A stretch of DNA of 32,920 bases from the NCBI GenBank assembly GCA_944350365.1, contig CALVOU010000013.1, positions 1 through 32,920 of the forward strand. The letters run 5' to 3'. Positions within the stretch are counted from its first letter, which is position 1. The number at the start of each line of letters is the position of its first letter. The notes beneath the pieces were generated by a model. It ran no database searches, was not told the origin of the DNA, and saw only the letters and a program-made list of their open reading frames with translations. This DNA comes from an uncultured Bacilli bacterium. GTDB taxonomy: Bacteria; Bacillota_I; Bacilli_A; RF39; UBA660. Below are positions 1-7,784 of the stretch, piece after piece. The position numbers and the translations under genes were made by a program.

Positions 1-30
1 ACGCAACTATATGAATTTCCTTAGTTAAAT

Positions 31-60
31 GCAACTTTTTATAGAAAAGGGGTTGCGTTT
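31..60 (+). terminator. possible weak hairpin terminator of an upstream gene
   Basis: Bases 31-40 can pair with 47-56 (GCAAC with GTTGC, then three G-U and two A-U pairs) around a 6-nt loop, followed by GTTT. The T-tract is poor and the upstream gene lies outside the window, so the call is weak. The same GTTGCGT also matches ACGCAAC at 1-7. Confidence 0.25.
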
Positions 61-136
61 AGAAAAAAATCTCAGATGTAATTAATTGTCAATCATTTTT
101 CCTATTTTTTCTCTTTTCTTCTTATTTTTTTTATAG

Positions 137-142
137 TATAAT
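137..142 (+). promoter_or_regulatory. putative promoter -10 for ftsAZ
   Basis: A perfect TATAAT lies 66 bases before the ftsA start. The matching -35 position (about 114-119) reads TTTTCT, which is weak. A TTGTCA at 86-91 is too far upstream to pair with this -10. Confidence 0.45.
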
Positions 143-208
143 GAATGGTATAGAATAGTAGGAAAAAGGAATATAGAAAGCTAAAGTAAGGGAGCAGGAC
201 AGACGCGT

Positions 209-1453
209 ATGAGAAAAATATACACAGGTATCGATTTGGGAAGTTATGGGATTAAGATTATTGTCTTAGAATACGTACATGGGAAATTTCATGTCCTTGC
301 CGCGACTAATGTTCGGAGTAAGGGCATAAAAAACAGTTTAATTGTCGACATGGATGAAGCTTGCCTTTCTTTACTGAGAGCGAAGAAGAATATTGAAGAA
401 ATGTTGGGAGTAACGCTTGATCAAGCTATTGTTACCGTACCATCTGATGGCATTCATTTTGATATTGTATCAGGAGAAGTTTCTCTTGATGCGGAAAAGA
501 TGATCGATGCGAAAGAAATTAATGCGGTTCTTCATGAAGCGGCATTAGGAAATATTGCGGACGATAATGATTTAATTACTATTGTTCCTATTTCTTTTCA
601 TATCGATGATGGGGAGGGACTTCGTGATCCTAAAGGGTTAATGGGAAACAAATTGACTACAAAAGCCGTAATTACGACGATTCCAAAATATTTCTTAAAG
701 CAGACGATTTCTTTATTAAAAATGTGTAATATAGAAGCAATCGATGTATCTTTTTCTGCTTTAGGAGATTATTATAGTGCGCGAAATAAAGATATGGATA
801 AAGAAGTAACAGCACTAATTAATATTGGTTATGATACTACTTCCGTGTCCATTTTTAATAAGGGAATTATGATTAAAGCAGAGAAGATCGAAGAGGGGTC
901 TAAAGTTATTGATCAAGATATTATGAAGACATATCAAGTAAAAAAAGGCGTTGCTAGATTTTTAAAAGAGAATTTTGCTGTAAGTAACACGCGTTATGCC
1001 GATGCGAATGATCGAATGGAAGTAGAAACCAAAGATCAGATGAAAATTTCAATCGGTCAACTAGAAATTTCTGAGATGGTAGAAAGACGGATAGTTGAGC
1101 TTTTAAAACTCGCGAAAAAGCAAATAAACGTCTTAACAAACCGTGAAATAAGTTATATAATAATAACTGGGGGAATTAGCGAATTAGCTGGTTTTCAGTA
1201 CGTTGTCGAAAATATCTTCGACCGAAGAGCGACAACGATGAATATAGATACCATGGGGGCGCGTAGTAACATATACTCTAGTGCACTCGGAATTATAAAA
1301 TATTTTTATGCTAAATTAGAATTACGAGGAAAAAGTTATTCTATGATGAGCGATAAACAAGCAGATGATTTAGTTTCAACGCAAAAGAGAATGACCGGTA
1401 GTACGAATGAAAGTATTATCAGTAAAGTATTCGGTTATTTTTCTGGAGATTAA
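209..1453 (+). CDS. ftsA: cell division protein FtsA
   Basis: Actin-like ATPase that anchors FtsZ filaments to the cytoplasmic membrane and recruits later divisome proteins. The 414-residue length is normal. The phosphate-1 motif [10 protein letters not shown] is at residues 7-16, a phosphate-2 motif ([10 protein letters not shown]) is near 204-213, and an adenosine-type motif ([10 protein letters not shown]) is near 320. The region around 85-165 corresponds to the SHS2/1C domain that replaces actin subdomain 1B. The extreme C-terminus (IISKVFGYF) has the pattern of the membrane-targeting amphipathic helix. A purine-rich site (AAGGGAGC) precedes the ATG at a rather long spacing. ftsZ follows after 11 bases, so the pair is very likely co-transcribed. 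Confidence 0.95.
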   Translation: MRKIYTGIDLGSYGIKIIVLEYVHGKFHVLAATNVRSKGIKNSLIVDMDEACLSLLRAKKNIEEMLGVTLDQAIVTVPSDGIHFDIVSGEVSLDAEKMIDAKEINAVLHEAALGNIADDNDLITIVPISFHIDDGEGLRDPKGLMGNKLTTKAVITTIPKYFLKQTISLLKMCNIEAIDVSFSALGDYYSARNKDMDKEVTALINIGYDTTSVSIFNKGIMIKAEKIEEGSKVIDQDIMKTYQVKKGVARFLKENFAVSNTRYADANDRMEVETKDQMKISIGQLEISEMVERRIVELLKLAKKQINVLTNREISYIIITGGISELAGFQYVVENIFDRRATTMNIDTMGARSNIYSSALGIIKYFYAKLELRGKSYSMMSDKQADDLVSTQKRMTGSTNESIISKVFGYFSGD

Positions 1454-1464
1454 GGAGGATTTGT

Positions 1465-2556
1465 ATGGTGAATGGATTAGAGATGGATCAACTAGCGAAA
1501 ATAAAAGTGATTGGGATTGGTGGCGGTGGATGTAACGCTGTTAACCGAATGATAGAGTCAGGTGTAAAGGGAGTAGAGTTTATTGTAGCCAATACAGATC
1601 TACAAGTGTTAAATAACTCAAAAGCTGACGTTAAGATTCAAATTGGTGCCAATTTGACCGATGGATTAGGCGCAGGAGCTAATCCTGAAGTAGGACGAGA
1701 AGCGGCAGTTGAATCGAAGAAAGAAATAGAAGATGCATTAAGTGGCGCTGACATGGTGTTTGTTACTTGTGGTATGGGCGGTGGAACTGGTACTGGTGCT
1801 TCTCCTGTTATTGCCGAGATTGCGCAGACAATTGGTGCGCTTACGGTAGCTATTGTTACTAAACCATTTGGTTTTGAGGGAAAAAGAAGAATGGATAACG
1901 CCATGAAAGGCTTAGACGAGTTAAAAAAACATGTCGATACTTTGATTGTAATTCCTAACGATCGATTACGCGAAATCATTGATAAGACAACGCCAATGTT
2001 AGAAGCCTTTAAGGAAGTAGATAATGTTTTACGTCGTGGTGTTCAATCCATTTCTGATTTGATTGCCGTTGTCGGACTTGTCAACTTGGATTTTGCCGAT
2101 GTGAAAGCAGTTATGCAAAATTCTGGCAATGCTATCATCGGTATCGGTATCGGTATGGGTGAAGATCGGGCGATCGAAGCCGCGAAACAAGCCGTATCGT
2201 CTCCTCTTCTTGAAACAAGTATTTCTGGAGCCACGAATGCAATTATCAATGTAACTGGTGGTGTAAATTTAACTTTGTTTGAAGCAGAACAAGCTGCTGA
2301 AGTAGTACGTGCTGCTGCAAATACCGATATTAATACAATATTCGGTTCGGTTATTAATGAAAATTTGACGGACGAAGTAATCGTCACAGTCATTGCGACT
2401 GGCTTTGATAAAAATTCCGTACCAAAAGAGCCGGTTTATAATAACGTTCAAAATACGGCTAGGCGTAGTCAGGCTCGCGATATTGAAGTGATCGAGGATT
2501 TTGATGACGACGACGATGATGATATTCCTATCTTTTTACAGAATCGTAATTTTTAG
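1465..2556 (+). CDS. ftsZ: cell division protein FtsZ
   Basis: Tubulin-like GTPase that polymerises into the Z-ring. The N-terminal nucleotide-binding [11 protein letters not shown] motif lies near residues 18-28. The tubulin signature GGGTGTG is at 105-111, and the T7 loop ([11 protein letters not shown]) supplies the catalytic acidic residues. After the core (about residue 317) there is a short, acidic linker with a run of seven Asp, then the conserved C-terminal peptide DIPIFLQNR that binds FtsA and other partners. The length of 363 residues is slightly short because the linker is short. AAGGAGG at 1452-1458 overlaps the ftsA stop codon and fixes the start. A hairpin terminator follows. 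Confidence 0.97.
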   Translation: MVNGLEMDQLAKIKVIGIGGGGCNAVNRMIESGVKGVEFIVANTDLQVLNNSKADVKIQIGANLTDGLGAGANPEVGREAAVESKKEIEDALSGADMVFVTCGMGGGTGTGASPVIAEIAQTIGALTVAIVTKPFGFEGKRRMDNAMKGLDELKKHVDTLIVIPNDRLREIIDKTTPMLEAFKEVDNVLRRGVQSISDLIAVVGLVNLDFADVKAVMQNSGNAIIGIGIGMGEDRAIEAAKQAVSSPLLETSISGATNAIINVTGGVNLTLFEAEQAAEVVRAAANTDINTIFGSVINENLTDEVIVTVIATGFDKNSVPKEPVYNNVQNTARRSQARDIEVIEDFDDDDDDDIPIFLQNRNF

Positions 2557-2562
2557 TGAAGA

Positions 2563-2594
2563 GGCAATAAAAGATTTTTCTTTCATTGCTTTTC
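2563..2594 (+). terminator. rho-independent terminator after ftsZ
   Basis: GCAATaAAAG (2564-2573) pairs with CTTTcATTGC (2580-2589), a 9-bp stem with one mismatch and a 6-base loop, followed by TTTTCT. It separates the ftsAZ transcript from topA. Confidence 0.65.
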
Positions 2595-2627
2595 TATTGG
2601 AAAAAAGGAAATGTTTTTTCTTTTGCT

Positions 2628-2636
2628 TGGTATAAT
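2628..2636 (+). promoter_or_regulatory. upstream promoter of topA (extended -10)
   Basis: TGG followed by TATAAT forms an extended -10 element (TGnTATAAT). The -35 region is not recognisable. It would start transcription about 70 bases before the topA coding region. Confidence 0.5.
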
Positions 2637-2662
2637 ATATTACGGGAGATGAAAAATAGGAA

Positions 2663-2691
2663 TTGACAAAAATAAAAATACTTAGTATAAA
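2663..2691 (+). promoter_or_regulatory. consensus promoter of topA
   Basis: TTGACA (2663-2668), a 17-base spacer, then TATAAA (2686-2691). The predicted start site is only about 17 bases before the topA ATG, giving a very short leader. Two promoters in series suggest independent control of topoisomerase I. Confidence 0.8.
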
Positions 2692-2714
2692 TGAATGGAT
2701 AAGGATGTGAAGAA

Positions 2715-4748
2715 ATGGCAGAAAATTTAGTCATCGTAGAATCCCCTAGTAAGAGTAAAACAATAGAAAAATACTTGGGTAAGGATTATAAGGTAGTATC
2801 TTCTAAAGGACATATTCGTGATTTGGCCACGACGGGTAAATATGGATTAGGTGTCGATGTTGAACATGATTTTGAACCGAATTATACTTGGATTAAAGGA
2901 AAGAAGAAATTAGTAAGTGATTTAAAAAAAGAAGCTAAGAATGCTAATAAAATATATCTAGCGACCGATCCTGATCGTGAAGGAGAAGCGATTTCTTGGC
3001 ATTTAAAAGATTCTCTTGGGATTAAGGACAAAGATTATGAACGAGTATTGTTTCATGAAATTACCAAAGATAAAGTCTTAGATGCGTTTAAACATCCACG
3101 AAAGATCGATGAGGATTTGGTACATAGTCAAGAGACAAGACGAATTCTAGACCGTATTATCGGCTTTCGTTTGAGTAAATTGATGCAGTCGAAGACTGGT
3201 GGCACAAGTGCTGGTAGAGTACAAAGTGTTGCCCTAAAATTAATTGTTGATCGGGAACGTGAAATTGCTTCTTTTATTCCTGAAGAGTATTGGACAATTA
3301 CGGCTAAGTTTTCTAACTTCGATGCGGAACTTTTCCAACATCAACATAAGAAAATTGAAGTAAAGAGTGAAGAAGAAGCAGATCAAGTACTAGCATCTTT
3401 AAGCGATACTTATACATTGGAAAATATAGAATCTAAAGTAAAGAATAAAAAGGGTAAAGTACCATTTATTACTAGTACTCTACAACAAGAAGCTTCGACT
3501 AAACTTGGGTTTACTGCCAAAAAGACGATGTCAGTTGCCCAAAAACTATATGAAGGTATCGATATTGGTAAAGAAACAGTCGGTTTAATTACTTATATGA
3601 GAACGGATTCTATTCGTTTATCGGATGAGTATGTAAATAGTGCCAAAGAGTATATTACGAAAGAATATGGTAAAGATTATGTCGGCAGTATTAAAGTAAG
3701 TAAAAAGAAGGAAAATGTGCAGGATGCTCATGAAGCAATTCGTCCGACAAGTGTACTTAGAACACCAAAAGAGGTAAAAGCGCATTTGACTCCTGATGAA
3801 TATAAATTGTATCGATTAATTTATTTTAGAGCTTTAGCTTCTCTTATGGCAGATGCCAAAGTAAATCAGACAACTGCTATCTTTAATAACAATGATTATC
3901 AATTTAAAACGACGGGGCAAGTACTTGTTTTTGATGGTTACTTAAAAGTATATGCCGACTATGAAAGTAGTGAAGATAAAGTTTTACCTGATTTCAAAGA
4001 AAATATTTATGTAACAACAGATGTTGAAAAGAAACAACATTTTACTTCACCACCAAGTCGTTATACGGAAGCAAAGCTCATTAAAGAAATGGAAGAGTTA
4101 GGTATTGGTCGTCCTTCTACTTACGCAACCATTATCAGTAATATTAAAGATCGTGGGTATGTAGAAATGGAAGATAAAAAATTCGTACCTACGAAGACTG
4201 GTTTTGAAGTAACCGATAAGTTACAAGAGTTTTTTAGTGGTATTATCAATGTTGAATATACTCGTGATATGGAAAATGACCTCGATGAGATCGCTTCTCA
4301 TCATAAAGATTCTTTGACGATTCTTCGTGATTTTTATCAGAAGTTTGAACCAATTGTACAGAAAGCCTTTGGTGAAATGGTCAAGAATGCTCCAGAAGAA
4401 ACTGGAGAAGTTTGTCCAGAATGTGGAAGTCCTTTAGTAAAGAGAACAGGGCGTTATGGAGAATTTGTTGCTTGTAGTAATTATCCAGAGTGTAAATATA
4501 TTAAAAAAGAAGCTAAAGAGCTAAAAGAAATTATGGAATGTCCAGAATGTCATGAGGGAAAAGTTGTCGAGAGGAAAACCAAAAAAGGGAAAGTTTTCTA
4601 TGGATGTAGTCGTTATCCTAAGTGCAAGTTTGCTTTATGGGATAAACCAATTCCTGAATTTTGCCCAGTCTGTAATCATGTGTTCGTCGAAAAAAATGGA
4701 GTGAAAACGTGTAGTAATCCTGATTGTCCAACACAAAAAGACACCTAG
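2715..4748 (+). CDS. topA: DNA topoisomerase I
   Basis: Type IA topoisomerase that relaxes negative supercoils through a covalent 5'-phosphotyrosine intermediate. The N-terminal Toprim domain begins LVIVESPSKSKTIEKYLG and has the metal-binding acidic motif DPDREGE at residues 85-91. The catalytic tyrosine is in GLITYMRTDS (Tyr294). From about residue 565 three tetracysteine zinc-ribbon repeats follow, each a CPxC pair and a later Cys pair. The 677-residue length is normal for Bacillota TopA. The gene is monocistronic by its flanking signals: two promoters upstream, and a terminator whose stem begins inside the last codons. Confidence 0.97.
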   Translation: MAENLVIVESPSKSKTIEKYLGKDYKVVSSKGHIRDLATTGKYGLGVDVEHDFEPNYTWIKGKKKLVSDLKKEAKNANKIYLATDPDREGEAISWHLKDSLGIKDKDYERVLFHEITKDKVLDAFKHPRKIDEDLVHSQETRRILDRIIGFRLSKLMQSKTGGTSAGRVQSVALKLIVDREREIASFIPEEYWTITAKFSNFDAELFQHQHKKIEVKSEEEADQVLASLSDTYTLENIESKVKNKKGKVPFITSTLQQEASTKLGFTAKKTMSVAQKLYEGIDIGKETVGLITYMRTDSIRLSDEYVNSAKEYITKEYGKDYVGSIKVSKKKENVQDAHEAIRPTSVLRTPKEVKAHLTPDEYKLYRLIYFRALASLMADAKVNQTTAIFNNNDYQFKTTGQVLVFDGYLKVYADYESSEDKVLPDFKENIYVTTDVEKKQHFTSPPSRYTEAKLIKEMEELGIGRPSTYATIISNIKDRGYVEMEDKKFVPTKTGFEVTDKLQEFFSGIINVEYTRDMENDLDEIASHHKDSLTILRDFYQKFEPIVQKAFGEMVKNAPEETGEVCPECGSPLVKRTGRYGEFVACSNYPECKYIKKEAKELKEIMECPECHEGKVVERKTKKGKVFYGCSRYPKCKFALWDKPIPEFCPVCNHVFVEKNGVKTCSNPDCPTQKDT

Positions 4749-4765
4749 TAAGTGTCTTTTTGTTT
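4735..4765 (+). terminator. terminator overlapping the topA stop codon
   Basis: AAAAAGACAC (4735-4744) pairs with GTGTCTTTTT (4752-4761) around a loop that contains the TAG stop codon, followed by a T-rich run. The final codons of topA are thus part of the terminator stem. The A-run on the 5' side could allow it to work on the opposite strand too. Confidence 0.85.
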
Positions 4766-4782
4766 TCTTTTTTTCTTCTTTG

Positions 4783-4791
4783 TGATATGCT
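4783..4791 (+). promoter_or_regulatory. possible extended -10 promoter for the gene at 4830
   Basis: TGA followed by TATGCT fits TGnTATnnT. The -35 region (about 4763-4768, TTTTCT) is weak. It lies just after the topA terminator, where a new promoter is expected. Confidence 0.35.
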
Positions 4792-4829
4792 AAACATAAG
4801 AAGCAGAAGCTATGGAGGGAGAGATATTG

Positions 4830-5600
4830 ATGAATCGTTATCAATTACAGGCAGTATTAGCAGATGGAAGTAAAGAGAATATTACGTTACCGGAATGTTC
4901 TCGTTTAATTGATATTGATCGCTTTACGAACTCCTTTAACCGATTTGATTTTGAAGAATGGTTAAGAACTAATCATTATCTACCTACTAATAGTAATGTT
5001 CAATCATTTCAAATTGCGATTAAGGGGAAAGATTATCCTTATTCAGTAATGTTTAAGAATCCGTATTTGGAAAAAATTTTAAAACATATGAGTACAAGTG
5101 ATCGAGTGGATTCTACTTGTGAAGATTTTCAAGAGATGAAGCGTTTTTTGTTTCGACAGTTAGAAGAAGAAAAATTTCAATTTTTAGAGAAGTATCCTTA
5201 TCAAAATCATCTTTCACGGAAAGTATATAATTACTTACAGTCTGATGTCGAATCTACTGAAGATTTGTTACAGATGAAAAGTATCGAGGCAGAAATTATT
5301 CGAGAAATTGCTCGCTATAAAACTTATCGTTCTCTTAGTCTTTATCGTCATAATCGAGTGGATCAGTATTATACCCAGTTTGGCCATAGAGGAAGAAATC
5401 AAGTGGTTCAACAACAGTCAAAAGTAAAAAATGTAAAGATTAAAGCTACTTTTGAAGATTTTGAAAAAGCTTATCTGTTGTGTAAACCAGTTTCTAATGT
5501 TCAAGTATATGATGGAGCTCAAGTATTTATTAATGCTTTAGGAGAAGAGAAAGAAGAATATTTAACAGATGAAGAATTAGAAAAGGGTATGATCAAGTAG
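4830..5600 (+). CDS. hypothetical protein between topA and xerC
   Basis: I do not recognise this 256-residue protein. It has no signal peptide, membrane segment, Cys cluster or nucleotide-binding motif. It is charged, rich in aromatic residues and probably mostly helical in its middle part (about 80-170). A basic, Gln-rich stretch (GRNQVVQQQSKVKNVKIK) is near 190-210, and the C-terminus is acidic. An earlier in-frame ATG exists at 4812, but GGAGGGAG lies between it and 4830, so 4830 is the better start. Its TAG stop shares one base with the GTG of the recombinase gene, so the two are translationally coupled. Position between topA and xerC, a conserved neighbourhood in Bacilli, hints at a housekeeping role, but none is shown. 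Confidence 0.8.
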   Translation: MNRYQLQAVLADGSKENITLPECSRLIDIDRFTNSFNRFDFEEWLRTNHYLPTNSNVQSFQIAIKGKDYPYSVMFKNPYLEKILKHMSTSDRVDSTCEDFQEMKRFLFRQLEEEKFQFLEKYPYQNHLSRKVYNYLQSDVESTEDLLQMKSIEAEIIREIARYKTYRSLSLYRHNRVDQYYTQFGHRGRNQVVQQQSKVKNVKIKATFEDFEKAYLLCKPVSNVQVYDGAQVFINALGEEKEEYLTDEELEKGMIK

Positions 5601-6526
5601 TGAAAGAACGGTTAAGTGATAGTAAGGAATTAATGGATTTTCTTACTTACTTGGAAGTACAGAAAAATTATTCAGTTTATACTAGGAATAATTACCGGAA
5701 AGATATCGAAGATTTTTTATCTTTTTGTTGTGAGAGGAAGATTTTTTATTCCATGATTACTTATTCTGAAGCGCAATCTTATCTTTTTTATTTATATGAG
5801 GATAAGAAGAATCAGGCGAGTAGTGTTTCTAGAAAAATTAGCGCTATTCGCAGATTTTATCAGTATTTAAGTAATCAGAATCTAGTTCAAAATAGTTCTT
5901 TTTCTCTCTTGAAACTTCCTAAGAAAGAAAAAAAACTTCCTAAATTCTTTGCTTATAATGAATTAGAAGAATTGTTTTGTATTCCTGATCAGTCTACTCC
6001 TCTTGGACAAAGAGATGCGGTTATTTTAGAAATGCTTTATGCAACGGGAATACGAGTTAGTGAATTGGTCGGTATTGAACTAGATGATATTCATCTTACA
6101 GATAGAACGATTCATATTTTAGGAAAAGGGAACAAAGAAAGAATAGTCTATTTTAATCAAGTGACTTTCAATCGTTTGAAAAAATATCTAGGGGATGGTA
6201 GAACAGTATTAAACCAAAAGCAATTACCTTATTTGTTTCTCAATCAACGTGGTGGGCAATTAACTACTCGTGGAGTAGAAGATATCTTAGAACGTATTAT
6301 CCAAAAGACATCTTTAAATAAGCATATTTCTCCCCATATGATTCGTCATAGTTTTGCGACTCACTTGTTAAATGAAGGTTGTGATTTATTATCCGTTCAA
6401 CAGTTATTAGGTCACGAAAGTTTAAGTGCCACTTCGATTTATACTCATGTTACGACGGATCGATTGAAAGAAGTCTATTTACATGCTCATCCTAGGGCGA
6501 GAAAAAATAATGGAAAATGTGAATAA
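5600..6526 (+). CDS. xerC: tyrosine recombinase XerC/XerD type
   Basis: Site-specific tyrosine recombinase, probably one of the pair that resolves chromosome dimers at dif. The 308 residues comprise an N-terminal SAM-like core-binding domain (about 1-90) and a C-terminal catalytic domain. All catalytic positions are visible: Arg152 (ATGIRVSEL), Lys176 (GKGNKER), His246 and Arg249 (HMIRHSFATH), His272 (LLGHES) and the nucleophile Tyr281 (SIYTHV). It starts with GTG inside the stop codon of the upstream gene (TAGTG). Location near topA matches the xerC (codV) context of Bacillus. XerD or a related recombinase cannot be excluded without a tree. No integrase-like attachment structure was seen beside it. 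Confidence 0.88.
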   Translation: MKERLSDSKELMDFLTYLEVQKNYSVYTRNNYRKDIEDFLSFCCERKIFYSMITYSEAQSYLFYLYEDKKNQASSVSRKISAIRRFYQYLSNQNLVQNSSFSLLKLPKKEKKLPKFFAYNELEELFCIPDQSTPLGQRDAVILEMLYATGIRVSELVGIELDDIHLTDRTIHILGKGNKERIVYFNQVTFNRLKKYLGDGRTVLNQKQLPYLFLNQRGGQLTTRGVEDILERIIQKTSLNKHISPHMIRHSFATHLLNEGCDLLSVQQLLGHESLSATSIYTHVTTDRLKEVYLHAHPRARKNNGKCE

Positions 6527-6554
6527 AAATCTTGATGATTAAGGAGGAATAAGA

Positions 6555-7526
6555 ATGTTATCAGAAAAAGCAATAAAAAAAGAGTATCCGACGAATAAAA
6601 AAATACGATTTATTATCAGAAAAAGAATGGTAAGCATGGAATAATTGATCCATCTAGTTTTGTTTATCCTTTAAAAAAGTATACTATTTTTCGTCGTAAT
6701 GGATATGTAAGGAAGCGAGAAATCGATTATTTATATTTTTGTGAATGGGAAAAGCTAGCTGAACTACCTGAAATTAAAAAGAATATTAGTTTTGGCATTA
6801 CTGCGAATACGATTTATATTGATATACAGTTGAATCAGATTCCTGAGAAATTGAGATTAAATGTTTTTCAAAAACTAAAGTTACGAGTTTTTGATGGAGA
6901 AAATCTTCTCTATAAAGTGGAAATTGATAATCAAGATAGTAAAGAGGCAACCAATCTTTATTTAAGTAATTATTTGAACAGACCGCTTGAACTTGAATTA
7001 CATAATAGTAACAAGGATAGAGTTCATATTACAGGTGATTTGAGCAGTTTAGGCTTAGTAAGACTTAGGGATGCTGATTCCGTGTTGTTTGAAGAGGTTA
7101 CTGCAACTCATGGATGCTGGATTGTTTCTGCCAATCAATTTTCTATGCATAATGTAAAAACAACTGGTAAGATGAGTGAAATTACATTAAATGCAGATCA
7201 TTTAAACATAGTAAATAGCACACTTCAGAGTAAAAGTACAAACATCAATAGTGAGAATCCGCCTATTATCAAAAATAGTCTTTGGTATAGCGTTTGGCCA
7301 CTTTGTTATAATGATAAAAATAGAATAGGAAGCAAAAAAAATGGTGTTTTGATCACAGAAGATTCTTTTACTGAAATGGATAAAAATTTAAGCTCAGGCA
7401 TGTTTTACCACTTATTTAAGTGATCTATATTTTGAGTGTTTAACAAGTAATACGATAGCCAAAGAAAAAGATCCTGTTGTTCGTTATAAAATGGCCGAGA
7501 AAGTAAAAGTGAAATCTTTGTTGTAA
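6555..7526 (+). pseudogene. frameshifted gene of unknown function
   Basis: A strong AAGGAGG site (6541-6547) precedes ATG 6555. That frame runs 29 codons (MLSEKAIKKEYPTNKK...) before stopping. A second frame with no stop runs from the A7 tract at 6597-6603 to TGA 7421-7423, beginning NTIYYQKKNGKHG. A third segment, back in the first frame, continues past the T4 tract at 7403-7406 as TTYLSDLYFECLTSN and ends at TAA 7524-7526. Joining the three gives about 323 residues without internal stops. The simplest reading is one missing A at A7 and one extra T at T4: a recent pseudogene or two homopolymer errors. The middle part is rich in beta-type, Asn-containing repeats (LNADHLNIVNSTL) that could form a beta-helix; function is unknown. 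It lies 28 bases after xerC and may be in its operon. Confidence 0.6.
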
Positions 7527-7784
7527 AGAAAAAGCTTTAACTGATAGGTAGTAATTATGAGGATAATTAATCTGAGAAGAGAAAAATAAGTTCTATATTC
7601 TTATTTGTGATTAGTAATAAATATGTTTATGATTATTTATCCGTATTATTATTAGACATATTTGAAGCACTTATATTTTGAAAACTTAACAGTCTAAACG
7701 AAGAAAACGTATAAATAGTTATTGTTTTCTTTTTCTTTTTTCTGTTATACTATAATTGTCGGTTGATAAGAAAGGAATGATAGA
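7527..7784. other. AT-rich spacer between the broken gene and ppdK
   Basis: There is no convincing open frame. Around 7661-7700 a short piece (reading YLKHLYFENLTV in one frame) resembles the end of the broken gene upstream (YLSDLYFECLT), sharing TATATTTTGA and TTAACA at the DNA level. It may be a decayed duplicate, but the match is short. A candidate ppdK -10 lies at 7751-7756. Confidence 0.4.
7751..7756 (+). promoter_or_regulatory. putative promoter -10 for ppdK
   Basis: A TATAAT lies 28 bases before the ppdK ATG within TTATACTATAATTG. The -35 region is only T-rich. AAAGGA in the short leader is the likely ribosome binding site. Confidence 0.5.

Noticed and set aside
5600-6526. The recombinase as the integrase of a mobile element
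   Set aside because: It is adjacent to topA in a housekeeping context, with Xer-like size and motifs and no attachment repeats, tRNA or phage genes nearby.
6597-6603. Programmed -1 frameshifting at A7 as the main explanation of the broken gene
   Set aside because: There is no clear downstream stimulatory structure by eye, and a second, opposite shift is needed at 7403-7406. Mutation or sequence error is simpler; the question is kept as a finding.
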